Assembly: GCA_009924725.1 (NCBI GenBank)
Contig: RFRA01000076.1
Coordinates: 1 to 5,561, forward strand
Direction: 5' to 3'
DNA from: Actinomycetota bacterium
GTDB taxonomy: Bacteria > Actinomycetota > Actinomycetes > Nanopelagicales > Nanopelagicaceae
Length of the DNA stretch: 5,561 nt
The translations under genes were made by a program, and so were the position numbers. The stretch's first letter is position 1. Every line of letters begins with the position of its first letter. Below are positions 1 to 5,561 of the stretch, one piece after another. The notes under the pieces were generated by a model, which was not told the origin of the DNA, made no database searches, and worked only from the letters and a program-made list of their open reading frames with translations.

Positions 1-1889
1 CCTTTAAACTCAGACACTAGCTTACGGTGATCGCGCACAACTGAAAAAGCTTCTTCAACTTTGCCGTTTACCATCATTATTCGTGCCAAGTAACTCTCGG
101 CCATAAATAACCATGGCCATTGCTGCCATTCTCGTGCGAGTTTTGCCAGCTTTTCTAGTTCTTGGATTGCCTTATCGTGCTCACAGAATTCTAGATAACA
201 GCGCGCCTTGATGTACATCGCTTCGGTATAGCCAAAGAATCCGGCGTACTCATTGCGCTGCCCAATTTCTTCAGATAGCGATGCGGCATCAAAAGCCTGG
301 AAGTATTCACCATCTAGGAATAATTTCATCGCTTTAATGCTTTGCCAGATAAACAAGTCATCAGGTGAATTGCTCTCATTTATTATTTCGTGTACTTCAG
401 CTTCAATTGATTGCAACACTGCAGAATCTTCAAAAATGAATGACCTGACTGCAATTACTCGCAAAATACCTAATCGGTCTGATTCCTCGATAGCAGGTTC
501 TGAAATTGGCTCGCGAAAAATTTTTTCTATCTGAGAGTCAAATTCAGTTAAGCGACCACGACAAAAGGCAACGTGAGCTAAAGCAGCAGCATTGATTCTT
601 TCGATAAATGGAGCTAGCGGGGTCTCTTTATACGTAAAACGCATCTCCTGAACCAGCTGGATAGTGCGGTCAAATTCAAAACTAGTCAGATGGCCCATAA
701 TTTTTGAAAGCTCGGCAAATATTTTATTCCGGGTGCTATCTAGTGGTAAAAAATCGCTCCAATAGAGAATATTTCGGCCTTCGCCTCGGGTAATCAATTT
801 GCGAAGCGTGGGTTTGAACATTTGCCGCAAGTAGTCGGAATCGCCAGATTTTACTGCGTGCTCAATGGCCAAGTTAAGTTGACCTTTTTGTTGGAAAAGT
901 TCAGCGGCAATTATCTGATTCTTTTGAAAGTTCTTACTGTCGGCGCGGGCAATCTCATTAATTACTTCGCGAGCCGAGTTGCTAAAAATGTAGACACTTT
1001 TTTGCCCAGCAGCCATAATTAGAAAAACACCTTCGGCAGCTAATCTAATTAGGTTACTTTCACTAACGGGTTTCTGCAAAATTGATGAAGCCAAATCAAT
1101 ATCGAAAACTTCAAAACTAGACATCGCAGTTAAGATCTCTCGAGTTTCTTTATCAAGTTTGTGAAATTTGCTTGAAACTAAATTCTTAACGAGATTGTCG
1201 TCAACTTCCAGATCGAATTTATTATCTTCGCCACTTGCGATAATGCCAACTGCAGATGGCCAGCCATGTGTTTGCTTGACAATTTGATCTAATTTCTTTT
1301 CATCGGCGTCGATGCCAGAAACCTGAAGCAGTGACTTAATTTCATCTTTTGAAAAAACTAAATCACCGGCGGTGACAACGGACAAGCGACCGATACTTGA
1401 AAAACGCTTAAGCGAGACCGTAGGCATGATCCGGCGTAGCGCAAAAATATGAATATTGTCTGGAATCGCATCCATATAAGACTGGGTAGCATTTAATTGA
1501 TACGTGAAGACATCTACAACATTATCGAGCACCAAAACAATGTCTTCTTTTAGATTAGCAATAGCCTGAAAAATTTCAGTTACAGTTTTTGCTTCTAAGT
1601 TGGGCTCGAAATTAGGAAAGACTTGCCGAATGGCACTGATCAAATATGTAGCTAACCCGACTGAACTGTCAGATTCTGACATCGTGTACCAAACTACTTT
1701 TTTCTTACTTTGTTTGGCCCACTCGGCAATCAGCGACGTCTTTCCATATCCAGCCGGAGCCACCACCATCGTGTAGCCCGGGGCGCGATCATCAATTAAC
1801 TCAAATAAATGACGTCTGGAAAGGTAATTGGCAGGTAATTCAGGCGGGCGAATTCGCGAAAGGGTGATATCTGAATCAAACTCGCTCAT
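1..1889 (-). CDS. MalT/LuxR-type STAND ATPase transcriptional regulator, C-terminus beyond window
   Basis: The frame is open for 629 codons from the ATG at 1889-1887 to the left edge, with no stop or frameshift when read codon by codon. The N-terminus (RIRPPELPANYLSRRHLFELI, residues 12-32) leads into a Walker A loop APAGYGKTS (44-52), as in MalT-like STAND NTPases. Walker B is VLVLDN (118-123). A sensor-like stretch ALRRIMPTVSLKRF follows, then HGWPSAV (about 208-214), the family's GWP motif. Residues from about 480 on are helical and TPR-like, for example DKAIQELEKLAKLAREW. Known members are about 850-950 residues and end in a LuxR-type helix-turn-helix, which would lie outside this window, so DNA binding is inferred from the family. 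The inducer is unknown. No Shine-Dalgarno is visible before the ATG; an in-frame TAG lies upstream and no ATG, GTG or TTG lies between, which fixes the start. It follows btuD by 66 bases on the same strand, but a shared function is not shown. A plain STAND/TPR protein without the helix-turn-helix remains possible. Confidence 0.85.
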   Translation of the reverse strand, partial: MSEFDSDITLSRIRPPELPANYLSRRHLFELIDDRAPGYTMVVAPAGYGKTSLIAEWAKQSKKKVVWYTMSESDSSVGLATYLISAIRQVFPNFEPNLEAKTVTEIFQAIANLKEDIVLVLDNVVDVFTYQLNATQSYMDAIPDNIHIFALRRIMPTVSLKRFSSIGRLSVVTAGDLVFSKDEIKSLLQVSGIDADEKKLDQIVKQTHGWPSAVGIIASGEDNKFDLEVDDNLVKNLVSSKFHKLDKETREILTAMSSFEVFDIDLASSILQKPVSESNLIRLAAEGVFLIMAAGQKSVYIFSNSAREVINEIARADSKNFQKNQIIAAELFQQKGQLNLAIEHAVKSGDSDYLRQMFKPTLRKLITRGEGRNILYWSDFLPLDSTRNKIFAELSKIMGHLTSFEFDRTIQLVQEMRFTYKETPLAPFIERINAAALAHVAFCRGRLTEFDSQIEKIFREPISEPAIEESDRLGILRVIAVRSFIFEDSAVLQSIEAEVHEIINESNSPDDLFIWQSIKAMKLFLDGEYFQAFDAASLSEEIGQRNEYAGFFGYTEAMYIKARCYLEFCEHDKAIQELEKLAKLAREWQQWPWLFMAESYLARIMMVNGKVEEAFSVVRDHRKLVSEFK

Positions 1890-1927
1890 AGGGATAGGGT
1901 TACTTAGATGGGCGAGAATTACTATCT

Positions 1928-1952
1928 CTAACCCCTAAATTAGCGAGGTTAG
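1928..1952 (-). other. Hairpin in the btuD-regulator gap
   Basis: On the minus strand CTAACCTC (1952-1945) can pair with GGGGTTAG (1935-1928), giving 8 bp with one G-U pair around a 9-base loop. It starts 3 bases after the btuD stop codon. No U tract follows on either strand, so it is not a convincing intrinsic terminator. It could stabilise the 3' end of the btu transcript, be a weak terminator, or lie within the regulator's promoter region. Function is unknown. Confidence 0.35.
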
Positions 1953-1955
1953 GTA

Positions 1956-2732
1956 CTAAATAACCCCTTGATCTAACCCTGTCGCGCGCTTAGCGGCGAT
2001 GATTACTGGGCGACCATTCTCAAGCTTATGCACGCTGATGCGGTCATCAAAGGCGCTGCGCAGCTCGGGTGAGTGGATTACAGACTGTGATTCACCATCT
2101 AGAAGCACTCGGCCACTCTGCATGATGATGATTCGCTCTGCATACATGGCGCCGAGGGTGATGTCATGCATGGTCGAAATGATGGTGACACCGGTGGCTT
2201 TAATTTCTTCGACTTTATTTAACACCGCAATTTGATGATGTAAGTCGAGCGCACTCGTTGGTTCATCAAGCAACATAACTTCAGGTTCTTGCACTAGAGC
2301 GCGTGCGATTAATACTCGCTGCATTTCACCGCCCGAAAGAGTGTTTACTAATTGGCTTTGCATTCCTAATAGCTGAGTTGCTTCTAACATCTCATGAACA
2401 ATGTTTCGGCTATGCGCGCTCTCTTTGCCCCAGCCATCAAGTTTTGCCCGACCTAGCATCACATATTCTGCAACACTCATGGCTGCTGGAATTGATGGTC
2501 GTTGCGGAACGAACGCGATGTTGAGTGATTTGTTCTTGGCAATTTCGCAGCCGTTATATTTAATTGAACCTGAATAAGGTTGCATACCCAGCATTGTGCG
2601 CAGCAGCGTTGTCTTGCCAGCGCCATTAGGCCCAACTAAGCAACTCCAGGTTCCTTCTGGAATATCTAAATTAATGGTTTGCAGAACTTCAGTGTTATCA
2701 AATCGTACGATGAGATTTTCGATATTAATCAC
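1956..2732 (-). CDS. btuD: Cobalamin ABC transporter ATPase BtuD
   Basis: This 258-residue cytoplasmic ATPase should hydrolyse ATP to drive corrinoid import through BtuC. All ABC motifs are intact: Walker A GPNGAGKT (34-41), Q-loop Gln77 in FVPQRPSIP, signature LSGGEMQ (132-138), Walker B VMLLDE (152-157), D-loop SALD (160-163) and switch His189 in TMHD. Length is close to E. coli BtuD (249). The start is GTG at 2732-2730, overlapping the btuC stop as GTGA, which implies translational coupling; the next start candidates would cut into the conserved N-terminal strand. The family (FecE/BtuD/HmuV) also serves siderophore and haem importers, so sequence alone does not set substrate. The cobalamin riboswitch at the head of the operon does. 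Nothing is truncated or degenerate. Confidence 0.93.
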   Translation of the reverse strand: MINIENLIVRFDNTEVLQTINLDIPEGTWSCLVGPNGAGKTTLLRTMLGMQPYSGSIKYNGCEIAKNKSLNIAFVPQRPSIPAAMSVAEYVMLGRAKLDGWGKESAHSRNIVHEMLEATQLLGMQSQLVNTLSGGEMQRVLIARALVQEPEVMLLDEPTSALDLHHQIAVLNKVEEIKATGVTIISTMHDITLGAMYAERIIIMQSGRVLLDGESQSVIHSPELRSAFDDRISVHKLENGRPVIIAAKRATGLDQGVI

Positions 2733-3745
2733 TGGCTACCTCGATTGCGTGCTCGTAGAACGAATAAGAAGAATGGTGCACCAACGAATGCGGTTATGAC
2801 TCCGATTGGTAGTTCTGCTGGTGATAGCAACGTGCGAGCGCCTAGATCGGCAATAACTAGAAACGCAGCACCCACAAATGCGATCGAAAGTAGCGAGCGG
2901 TTTGTAGCTCGCTTGGTTAGCCCTCTAACTAAGTGCGGAACCACGATTCCGACGAAGCCGATCAAACCACTGGCAGATACAGCTGTGGCGGTAGCTAAAG
3001 TAGCTGCAGCAACGGCAATCAGGCGGATTTTCTGAGGTGAAACCCCTAAGGAATAGGCCTCTTCATCGCTTAGCATCAGCGCATCAAGTACTTTGGAAAT
3101 TCGAATTAATACGAATAGCGCGATGAAGATGTAGAAGCCAGCCCACTTAACTACATCCCAATTGGCAACTGTTAGCTCGCCCAGAATCCAGGAATACACC
3201 GGACGCAAGGCGGCACTATTGCGTTGTTGCAAATAAGTTTGAAAGGCTGTTGCAAAAGAGCCAACTGCAATACCCGCTAATAACAAAGTGCTGGGATCGG
3301 CAAACAGCCTGCCTGCCACTAAGAAGGTAGCGCCTACTGCAAGCACTCCCCCTAGGAATGCAAAGATTGGTAGCAGGGCATGTAGGTCGCCGCCGCCGTT
3401 GGTAATTGCAATCGTGGCACCGAGGCCGGCGCCTGATGCGACGCCGAGTAAATATGGATCAGCTAGTGGATTTCTAAAAACACTTTGATAAACCGCACCA
3501 CTTGTTGCAAGGGCTGCCCCAACTAGAGCACCTAGTACAACTCGCGGCAATCGCAACTCAAGTAACAAGGTGCGGTCTTCATTTTCAAGGCCGTTAGGTA
3601 GCCCCAATAAAGTTCTAATGATTGATCCGAAATTTAAATTAACTGGACCAAAACCCACACCAAGTAAACAAGCAATCAGTAACGCCGCGGCAGCGCTGGC
3701 AGTAATCTGCCAACGCCACACACGGTCGATCTGATTCTTCTTCAC
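2729..3745 (-). CDS. btuC: Cobalamin ABC transporter permease BtuC (FecCD family)
   Basis: This 338-residue integral membrane protein should form, as a dimer, the channel that takes corrinoid from BtuF. FecCD hallmarks are present in order: LRLPR (64-68), GALVGAALATSGAVYQ (72-87), RNPLADPYLLGVASGA (91-106), GLIGFVGIVVPHLVR (260-274, with the Pro-His of the cytoplasmic coupling region that contacts the ATPase) and ELPIGVITAFVGAPFF (311-326). Hydrophobic segments run throughout, consistent with the ten helices of the family; the first is at about residues 14-33. The start is GTG at 3745-3743, 4 bases after the btuF stop. The nearest purine-rich sequence, AAGGTGAAGAAA, lies mostly too far upstream to be a strong Shine-Dalgarno, so coupling to btuF translation is likely. 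GTG at codon 9 is an alternative start. Related permeases carry haem or iron-siderophores; B12 is assigned from the riboswitch. Confidence 0.93.
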   Translation of the reverse strand: MKKNQIDRVWRWQITASAAAALLIACLLGVGFGPVNLNFGSIIRTLLGLPNGLENEDRTLLLELRLPRVVLGALVGAALATSGAVYQSVFRNPLADPYLLGVASGAGLGATIAITNGGGDLHALLPIFAFLGGVLAVGATFLVAGRLFADPSTLLLAGIAVGSFATAFQTYLQQRNSAALRPVYSWILGELTVANWDVVKWAGFYIFIALFVLIRISKVLDALMLSDEEAYSLGVSPQKIRLIAVAAATLATATAVSASGLIGFVGIVVPHLVRGLTKRATNRSLLSIAFVGAAFLVIADLGARTLLSPAELPIGVITAFVGAPFFLFVLRARNRGSQ

Positions 3746-3749
3746 TTAA

Positions 3750-4670
3750 TTATTTCTTCACCTTGGTTAGACAAGCGGCAACGTAGCGATAGAAATCAAC
3801 CAGACGTGGTCCCCATCTAGACGGAATGTCGTTTGGTAGTGCGAAAACGTTCTTCTTAGTGACTGCAGTAATGCCAGACCAACCAGCACGCGCTTTTACG
3901 GTAGCCGCGCTTTCGCCATATTCCGCATCGGCTAAGAAGATTACATCTGGGTCAGTTTTCAATAGATATTCAGCTGATAATTGCGGATAGCCATAAGAAT
4001 CAGCGCCGGCTGCTTTATCTGCAATATTAACTAGGCCAAAGTCCTTGTAGACCTTGCCGATAAAAGTGTCGGAAGTGACTGAATAAAGCGTGTTATCTAG
4101 CTCATGGAAGAACGTTATCTTGACGGTTTTTTTGGTTCGGTTAACAATTGATTTGATTAGCGCAGCCATCTTGAAGGTGACTTTTTTGGCTTCAGCTGAT
4201 CGATCAGTTACTGCGCCAAGTACTTCAATCTCTTTATATGCCTGAGCTAAGTTCTCTGGTGCTTTCTCCATCAAGACCGGGATCTTTAACTTTTCAAGTG
4301 CTTCTTTGACCACCATAGATTTCATAGCATCGACAGATAAGACCACCAGATCTGGTTTCAGCGCTGCAATCGCTTCAACATTTGGCTCAAACGCACTTAG
4401 CTCGGTAATTGGCGCTGACTTGGGAAAATTCGAAAGTGAATCAACGGCTAGTACTTGTTTGCCAGCACCTATTTCAAATAGAGATTCGGTAGCACTTGGC
4501 GATAACGAAATAATGCGAGTTGGTTTTTTAGGAATTGTGGTTGAGTAGCCACCAGATGAAATTATTAGTGGATATTTTGTTGACGTGGATGCTGCGCTAG
4601 CTGGTGAAAGCGGAGCAAGTAATAACGCTGTGACCAAAAGAGCAGTCGGTCGAGTAAACTTTTTAAACAT
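3750..4670 (-). CDS. btuF: Cobalamin-binding substrate-binding protein BtuF
   Basis: This 306-residue extracellular binding protein should capture cobalamin or related corrinoids for BtuCD. It has a signal peptide: basic FKKFTR (2-7), hydrophobic ALLVTALLLAPL (10-21) and an Ala-Ser-Ala cleavage site ending near residue 26. The mature part is a two-lobed periplasmic-binding fold (PF01497 type): PTRIISLSPSATESLFEIGAG (50-70), EAIAALKPDLVVL in the first lobe, and PSRWGPRLVDF (283-293), close to the family's C-terminal GPR-L-D pattern. Unusually for a monoderm transporter there is no lipobox cysteine; the only cysteine seen is near the C-terminus (Cys300). The ATG at 4670 is chosen because the signal peptide begins there and GAGGGAG lies 7 bases upstream. 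It is the first gene behind the cobalamin riboswitch, which favours B12 over haem or siderophore. Confidence 0.92.
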   Translation of the reverse strand: MFKKFTRPTALLVTALLLAPLSPASAASTSTKYPLIISSGGYSTTIPKKPTRIISLSPSATESLFEIGAGKQVLAVDSLSNFPKSAPITELSAFEPNVEAIAALKPDLVVLSVDAMKSMVVKEALEKLKIPVLMEKAPENLAQAYKEIEVLGAVTDRSAEAKKVTFKMAALIKSIVNRTKKTVKITFFHELDNTLYSVTSDTFIGKVYKDFGLVNIADKAAGADSYGYPQLSAEYLLKTDPDVIFLADAEYGESAATVKARAGWSGITAVTKKNVFALPNDIPSRWGPRLVDFYRYVAACLTKVKK

Positions 4671-4700
4671 AAAAATACTCCCTCAAGATATTTGAGGGAG
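4671..4700 (-). terminator. Rho-independent terminator of the B12 leader, abutting btuF
   Basis: On the minus strand CTCCCTCAA (4700-4692) and TTGAGGGAG (4686-4678) form a perfect 9-bp stem with loop ATATC, followed by TATTTTT (4677-4671) and then directly by the btuF ATG. Stem plus U tract is the classic intrinsic terminator form. Its place between a cobalamin aptamer and the gene makes it the likely expression platform: formed with B12 bound, disrupted without it. Having the U tract touch the start codon is tight and links it to translation too. Confidence 0.82.
4678..4684 (-). promoter_or_regulatory. btuF Shine-Dalgarno inside the terminator 3' arm
   Basis: GAGGGAG sits 7 bases before the btuF ATG and is the best ribosome-binding candidate there. 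All seven bases belong to the 3' arm of the terminator stem, so the site is hidden when the hairpin forms. It supports the ATG at 4670 as the true start. Confidence 0.65.
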
Positions 4701-4750
4701 AAAGGGGGCAATTAAACGAAACGTTCCGCGTAAAGGCCCAACCTTCCTCC
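4697..4750 (-). promoter_or_regulatory. Candidate antiterminator pairing
   Basis: On the minus strand GGAGGAAGG (4750-4742) can pair with CCTTTCTCC (4705-4697) over 9 bp with one G-U pair. The second segment includes the first four bases of the terminator 5' arm. The first segment overlaps the loop and 3' arm of the hairpin at 4738-4758. Antiterminator and terminator are therefore mutually exclusive, and so are antiterminator and upstream hairpin. This was found by eye; folding energies were not computed. Confidence 0.5.
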
Positions 4751-4862
4751 GAGGTTGGATAACACTTTCGGCGTCACGCCAGGCGACCTGGCTTAGATCT
4801 TTCGACCTTTACAGTTGCGGGACAGCACCGGAATCAAACCGGATTTCGCTAAACGCAACGCC
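4738..4862 (-). promoter_or_regulatory. Cobalamin riboswitch (aptamer and adjacent hairpin)
   Basis: On the minus strand the core GCTGTCCCGCAACTGT (4826-4811) matches the conserved cobalamin-riboswitch core, and AGCCAGGTCGCCTGGC (4793-4778) matches the B12 box (consensus near GCCAGGAGACCTGCC). A CCGG/CCGG stem (4842-4839 with 4831-4828) precedes the core as P3. AGGTC/GATCT capped by a GAAA tetraloop (4808-4795) lies between core and B12 box. GGCGTTGCG (4862-4854) can pair with CGTGACGCC (4778-4770), with two wobbles, closing the aptamer. The next hairpin CCAACCT/AGGTTGG (4758-4752, 4744-4738) has a 7-base loop CGGAGGA and is placed where the regulatory P13-like hairpin sits in this class. The element should sense adenosyl- or methylcobalamin and repress btuFCD. 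The form of cobalamin bound cannot be told here. Confidence 0.92.
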
Positions 4863-4946
4863 ACTTGTTCATTGACGGCCAAAACCACGAATGACTGGGC
4901 CGCCTGGATCAAGTGCGCTGAACTTATCACGGCCAATCGCAAGTGG
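4863..4946 (-). other. Gap between mannosyltransferase stop and B12 aptamer
   Basis: These 84 bases carry no convincing gene. On the minus strand TGATAAGTT near 4929-4921 could be a weak -10 element, but no good -35 lies at the right spacing, so the btu promoter is not placed with confidence. CGGCC (4902-4898) can pair with GGCCG (4880-4876) around a long loop, with no U tract after it, so no terminator for the upstream gene is evident. CCACTTG (4946-4940) and CACTTG (4915-4910) are both complementary to CAAGTGG (4867-4861) at the 5' edge of the aptamer. Confidence 0.4.
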
Positions 4947-5561
4947 CTATGAAGGGCGCTTTCTTCGGAATTTCGCGCTTAAACCCCAAGCGGTTACGCG
5001 ATAAATAGCCTCAAAGACGATCTTTTTCGACATTTTACTAACGCCATATTTACGTTCAATAAATGTAATTGGCACCTCCAAGATAGTGCCGTCAATTTGG
5101 GCCATGCGCTTGGTCATCTCGATTTGAAAGCAGTAGCCCTCACTTTTTACTGAGGCTAAATCAATTTGCATCAACTTAGCCGTGCGATAAATTCGAAAGC
5201 CCGCAGTCATATCTTTTACTTTGCCGCCAAGTAATAACCGGGCATAAACATTGGCAGACCTAGAAAGCCATTCCCGTCGCCTGGCCCAGTTTTGAACTGC
5301 ACCACCAGAAATCCAGCGCGATCCAATAATCAAATCTGCACCACTTGTTTCCATGGCGCTCATCAACGTAAGAAGGTCGCTTACTTGATGAGAGCCATCG
5401 GCATCCATCTCAATTAAAAACTTATATCCACGATCTTCGCCATATTTGAAACCAGCTTTATAAGCACTGCCTAAGCCCAACTTCTTCTTTCGCTCCACCA
5501 CAACGATACGGCCACTTTCCAGACCCAGTGCGCGACAAGCATCAGCCGTGCCATCAGGTGA
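4947..5561 (-). CDS. Polyprenol-phosphate mannosyltransferase (GT2, Ppm1-like), N-terminus beyond window
   Basis: The enzyme should transfer mannose from GDP-mannose to a polyprenyl phosphate, making the lipid-linked mannose used for protein O-mannosylation or cell-envelope glycolipids in Actinobacteria. The frame is open to the right edge, so 204 C-terminal residues are visible; the start is outside. The first residues SPDGTAD are the tail of the family's DDxSPDGT nucleotide-binding motif. KLGLGSAYKAGFKYG follows, then the metal-binding DAD in EMDADGSH (51-58), IGSRWISGGAVQNW, KDMTAGFRIYR, GYCFQIEMTKR and EVPITFIERKYGVSKMS, all as in dolichol- or polyprenol-phosphate mannosyltransferases. 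It ends in a basic tail (KFRRKRPS) with no C-terminal membrane domain, as in single-domain or Ppm1 D2-type enzymes. A GTG at 5501 could be miscalled as its start, but conserved sequence continues upstream of it. It is probably functionally unrelated to the B12 genes. Confidence 0.9.
   Translation of the reverse strand, partial: SPDGTADACRALGLESGRIVVVERKKKLGLGSAYKAGFKYGEDRGYKFLIEMDADGSHQVSDLLTLMSAMETSGADLIIGSRWISGGAVQNWARRREWLSRSANVYARLLLGGKVKDMTAGFRIYRTAKLMQIDLASVKSEGYCFQIEMTKRMAQIDGTILEVPITFIERKYGVSKMSKKIVFEAIYRVTAWGLSAKFRRKRPS

Noticed and set aside
253..1022. Plus-strand reading frames at 253-534 and 822-1022
   Set aside because: Both are antisense to the open MalT-like reading frame, which has recognisable motifs; they encode no known fold.
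1928..1952. Intrinsic terminator after btuD
   Set aside because: The stem is present but no U tract follows on either strand, so it is listed only as a hairpin.
1999..2524. Plus-strand reading frames at 1999-2235 and 2303-2524
   Set aside because: Antisense shadows of btuD, whose ABC motifs are intact in order.
2679..3035. 118-codon plus-strand reading frame opposite btuC and btuD
   Set aside because: It lies antisense to two strongly conserved transporter genes, has no recognisable domain, and its composition follows from the opposite strand.
1956..4670. Haem or iron-siderophore importer instead of B12
   Set aside because: The protein families overlap, but the leader is a clear cobalamin riboswitch. 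Siderophore or haem uptake would more likely show an iron-responsive operator, and none was seen.
4778..4792. Near-perfect palindrome GCCAGGTCGCCTGGC read as a protein operator
   Set aside because: It matches the B12 box and sits at the right distance from the conserved riboswitch core, so RNA is the better explanation.
4947..5501. GTG at 5501 as the start of the mannosyltransferase
   Set aside because: The same frame stays open to the edge and encodes the conserved SPDGTAD segment upstream, so the gene begins outside the window.

Overview
The window holds five protein genes, all on the minus strand, so transcription runs from high to low coordinates. In that order they are: the 3' end of a polyprenol-phosphate mannosyltransferase gene (GT2 family, Ppm1-like); a cobalamin riboswitch leader; a complete vitamin B12 ABC importer operon (btuF, btuC, btuD); and the 5' two thirds of a large MalT/LuxR-type ATP-dependent transcriptional regulator that runs off the left edge. 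I see no tRNA, rRNA, CRISPR array, insertion sequence or prophage gene.

Organism (inference): base composition looks moderate, below 50% GC by eye. The mannosyltransferase resembles actinobacterial polyprenol monophosphomannose synthases, and the regulator belongs to a family common in Actinobacteria. Short spacers and overlapping genes suggest a compact genome. A low-GC actinobacterium, such as the freshwater Nanopelagicales (acI) lineage, fits best. I cannot prove this from the window.

Region by region: 4947-5561 is the mannosyltransferase, with its start beyond the right edge. 4671-4946 is a 276-base leader with the B12 aptamer (about 4770-4862), a following hairpin (4738-4758) and a perfect 9-bp hairpin with a U tract (4671-4700) directly before btuF. 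3750-4670 is btuF, the substrate-binding protein. 2729-3745 is btuC, the membrane permease, 4 bases after btuF. 1956-2732 is btuD, the ATPase, overlapping btuC by 4 bases. 1890-1955 is a short gap with a hairpin but no U tract. 1-1889 is the regulator.

How it works together: BtuF should bind corrinoid outside the membrane, BtuC should form the channel, and BtuD should power import. The riboswitch should shut the operon off when cobalamin is plentiful. The terminator 3' arm also carries the btuF Shine-Dalgarno sequence, so one hairpin could block both transcription and translation. An upstream segment can pair with the 5' side of that hairpin, which gives a plausible antiterminator. The system is of a known type. 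The most interesting part is the layout of this expression platform, with the non-lipoprotein signal peptide of BtuF second.
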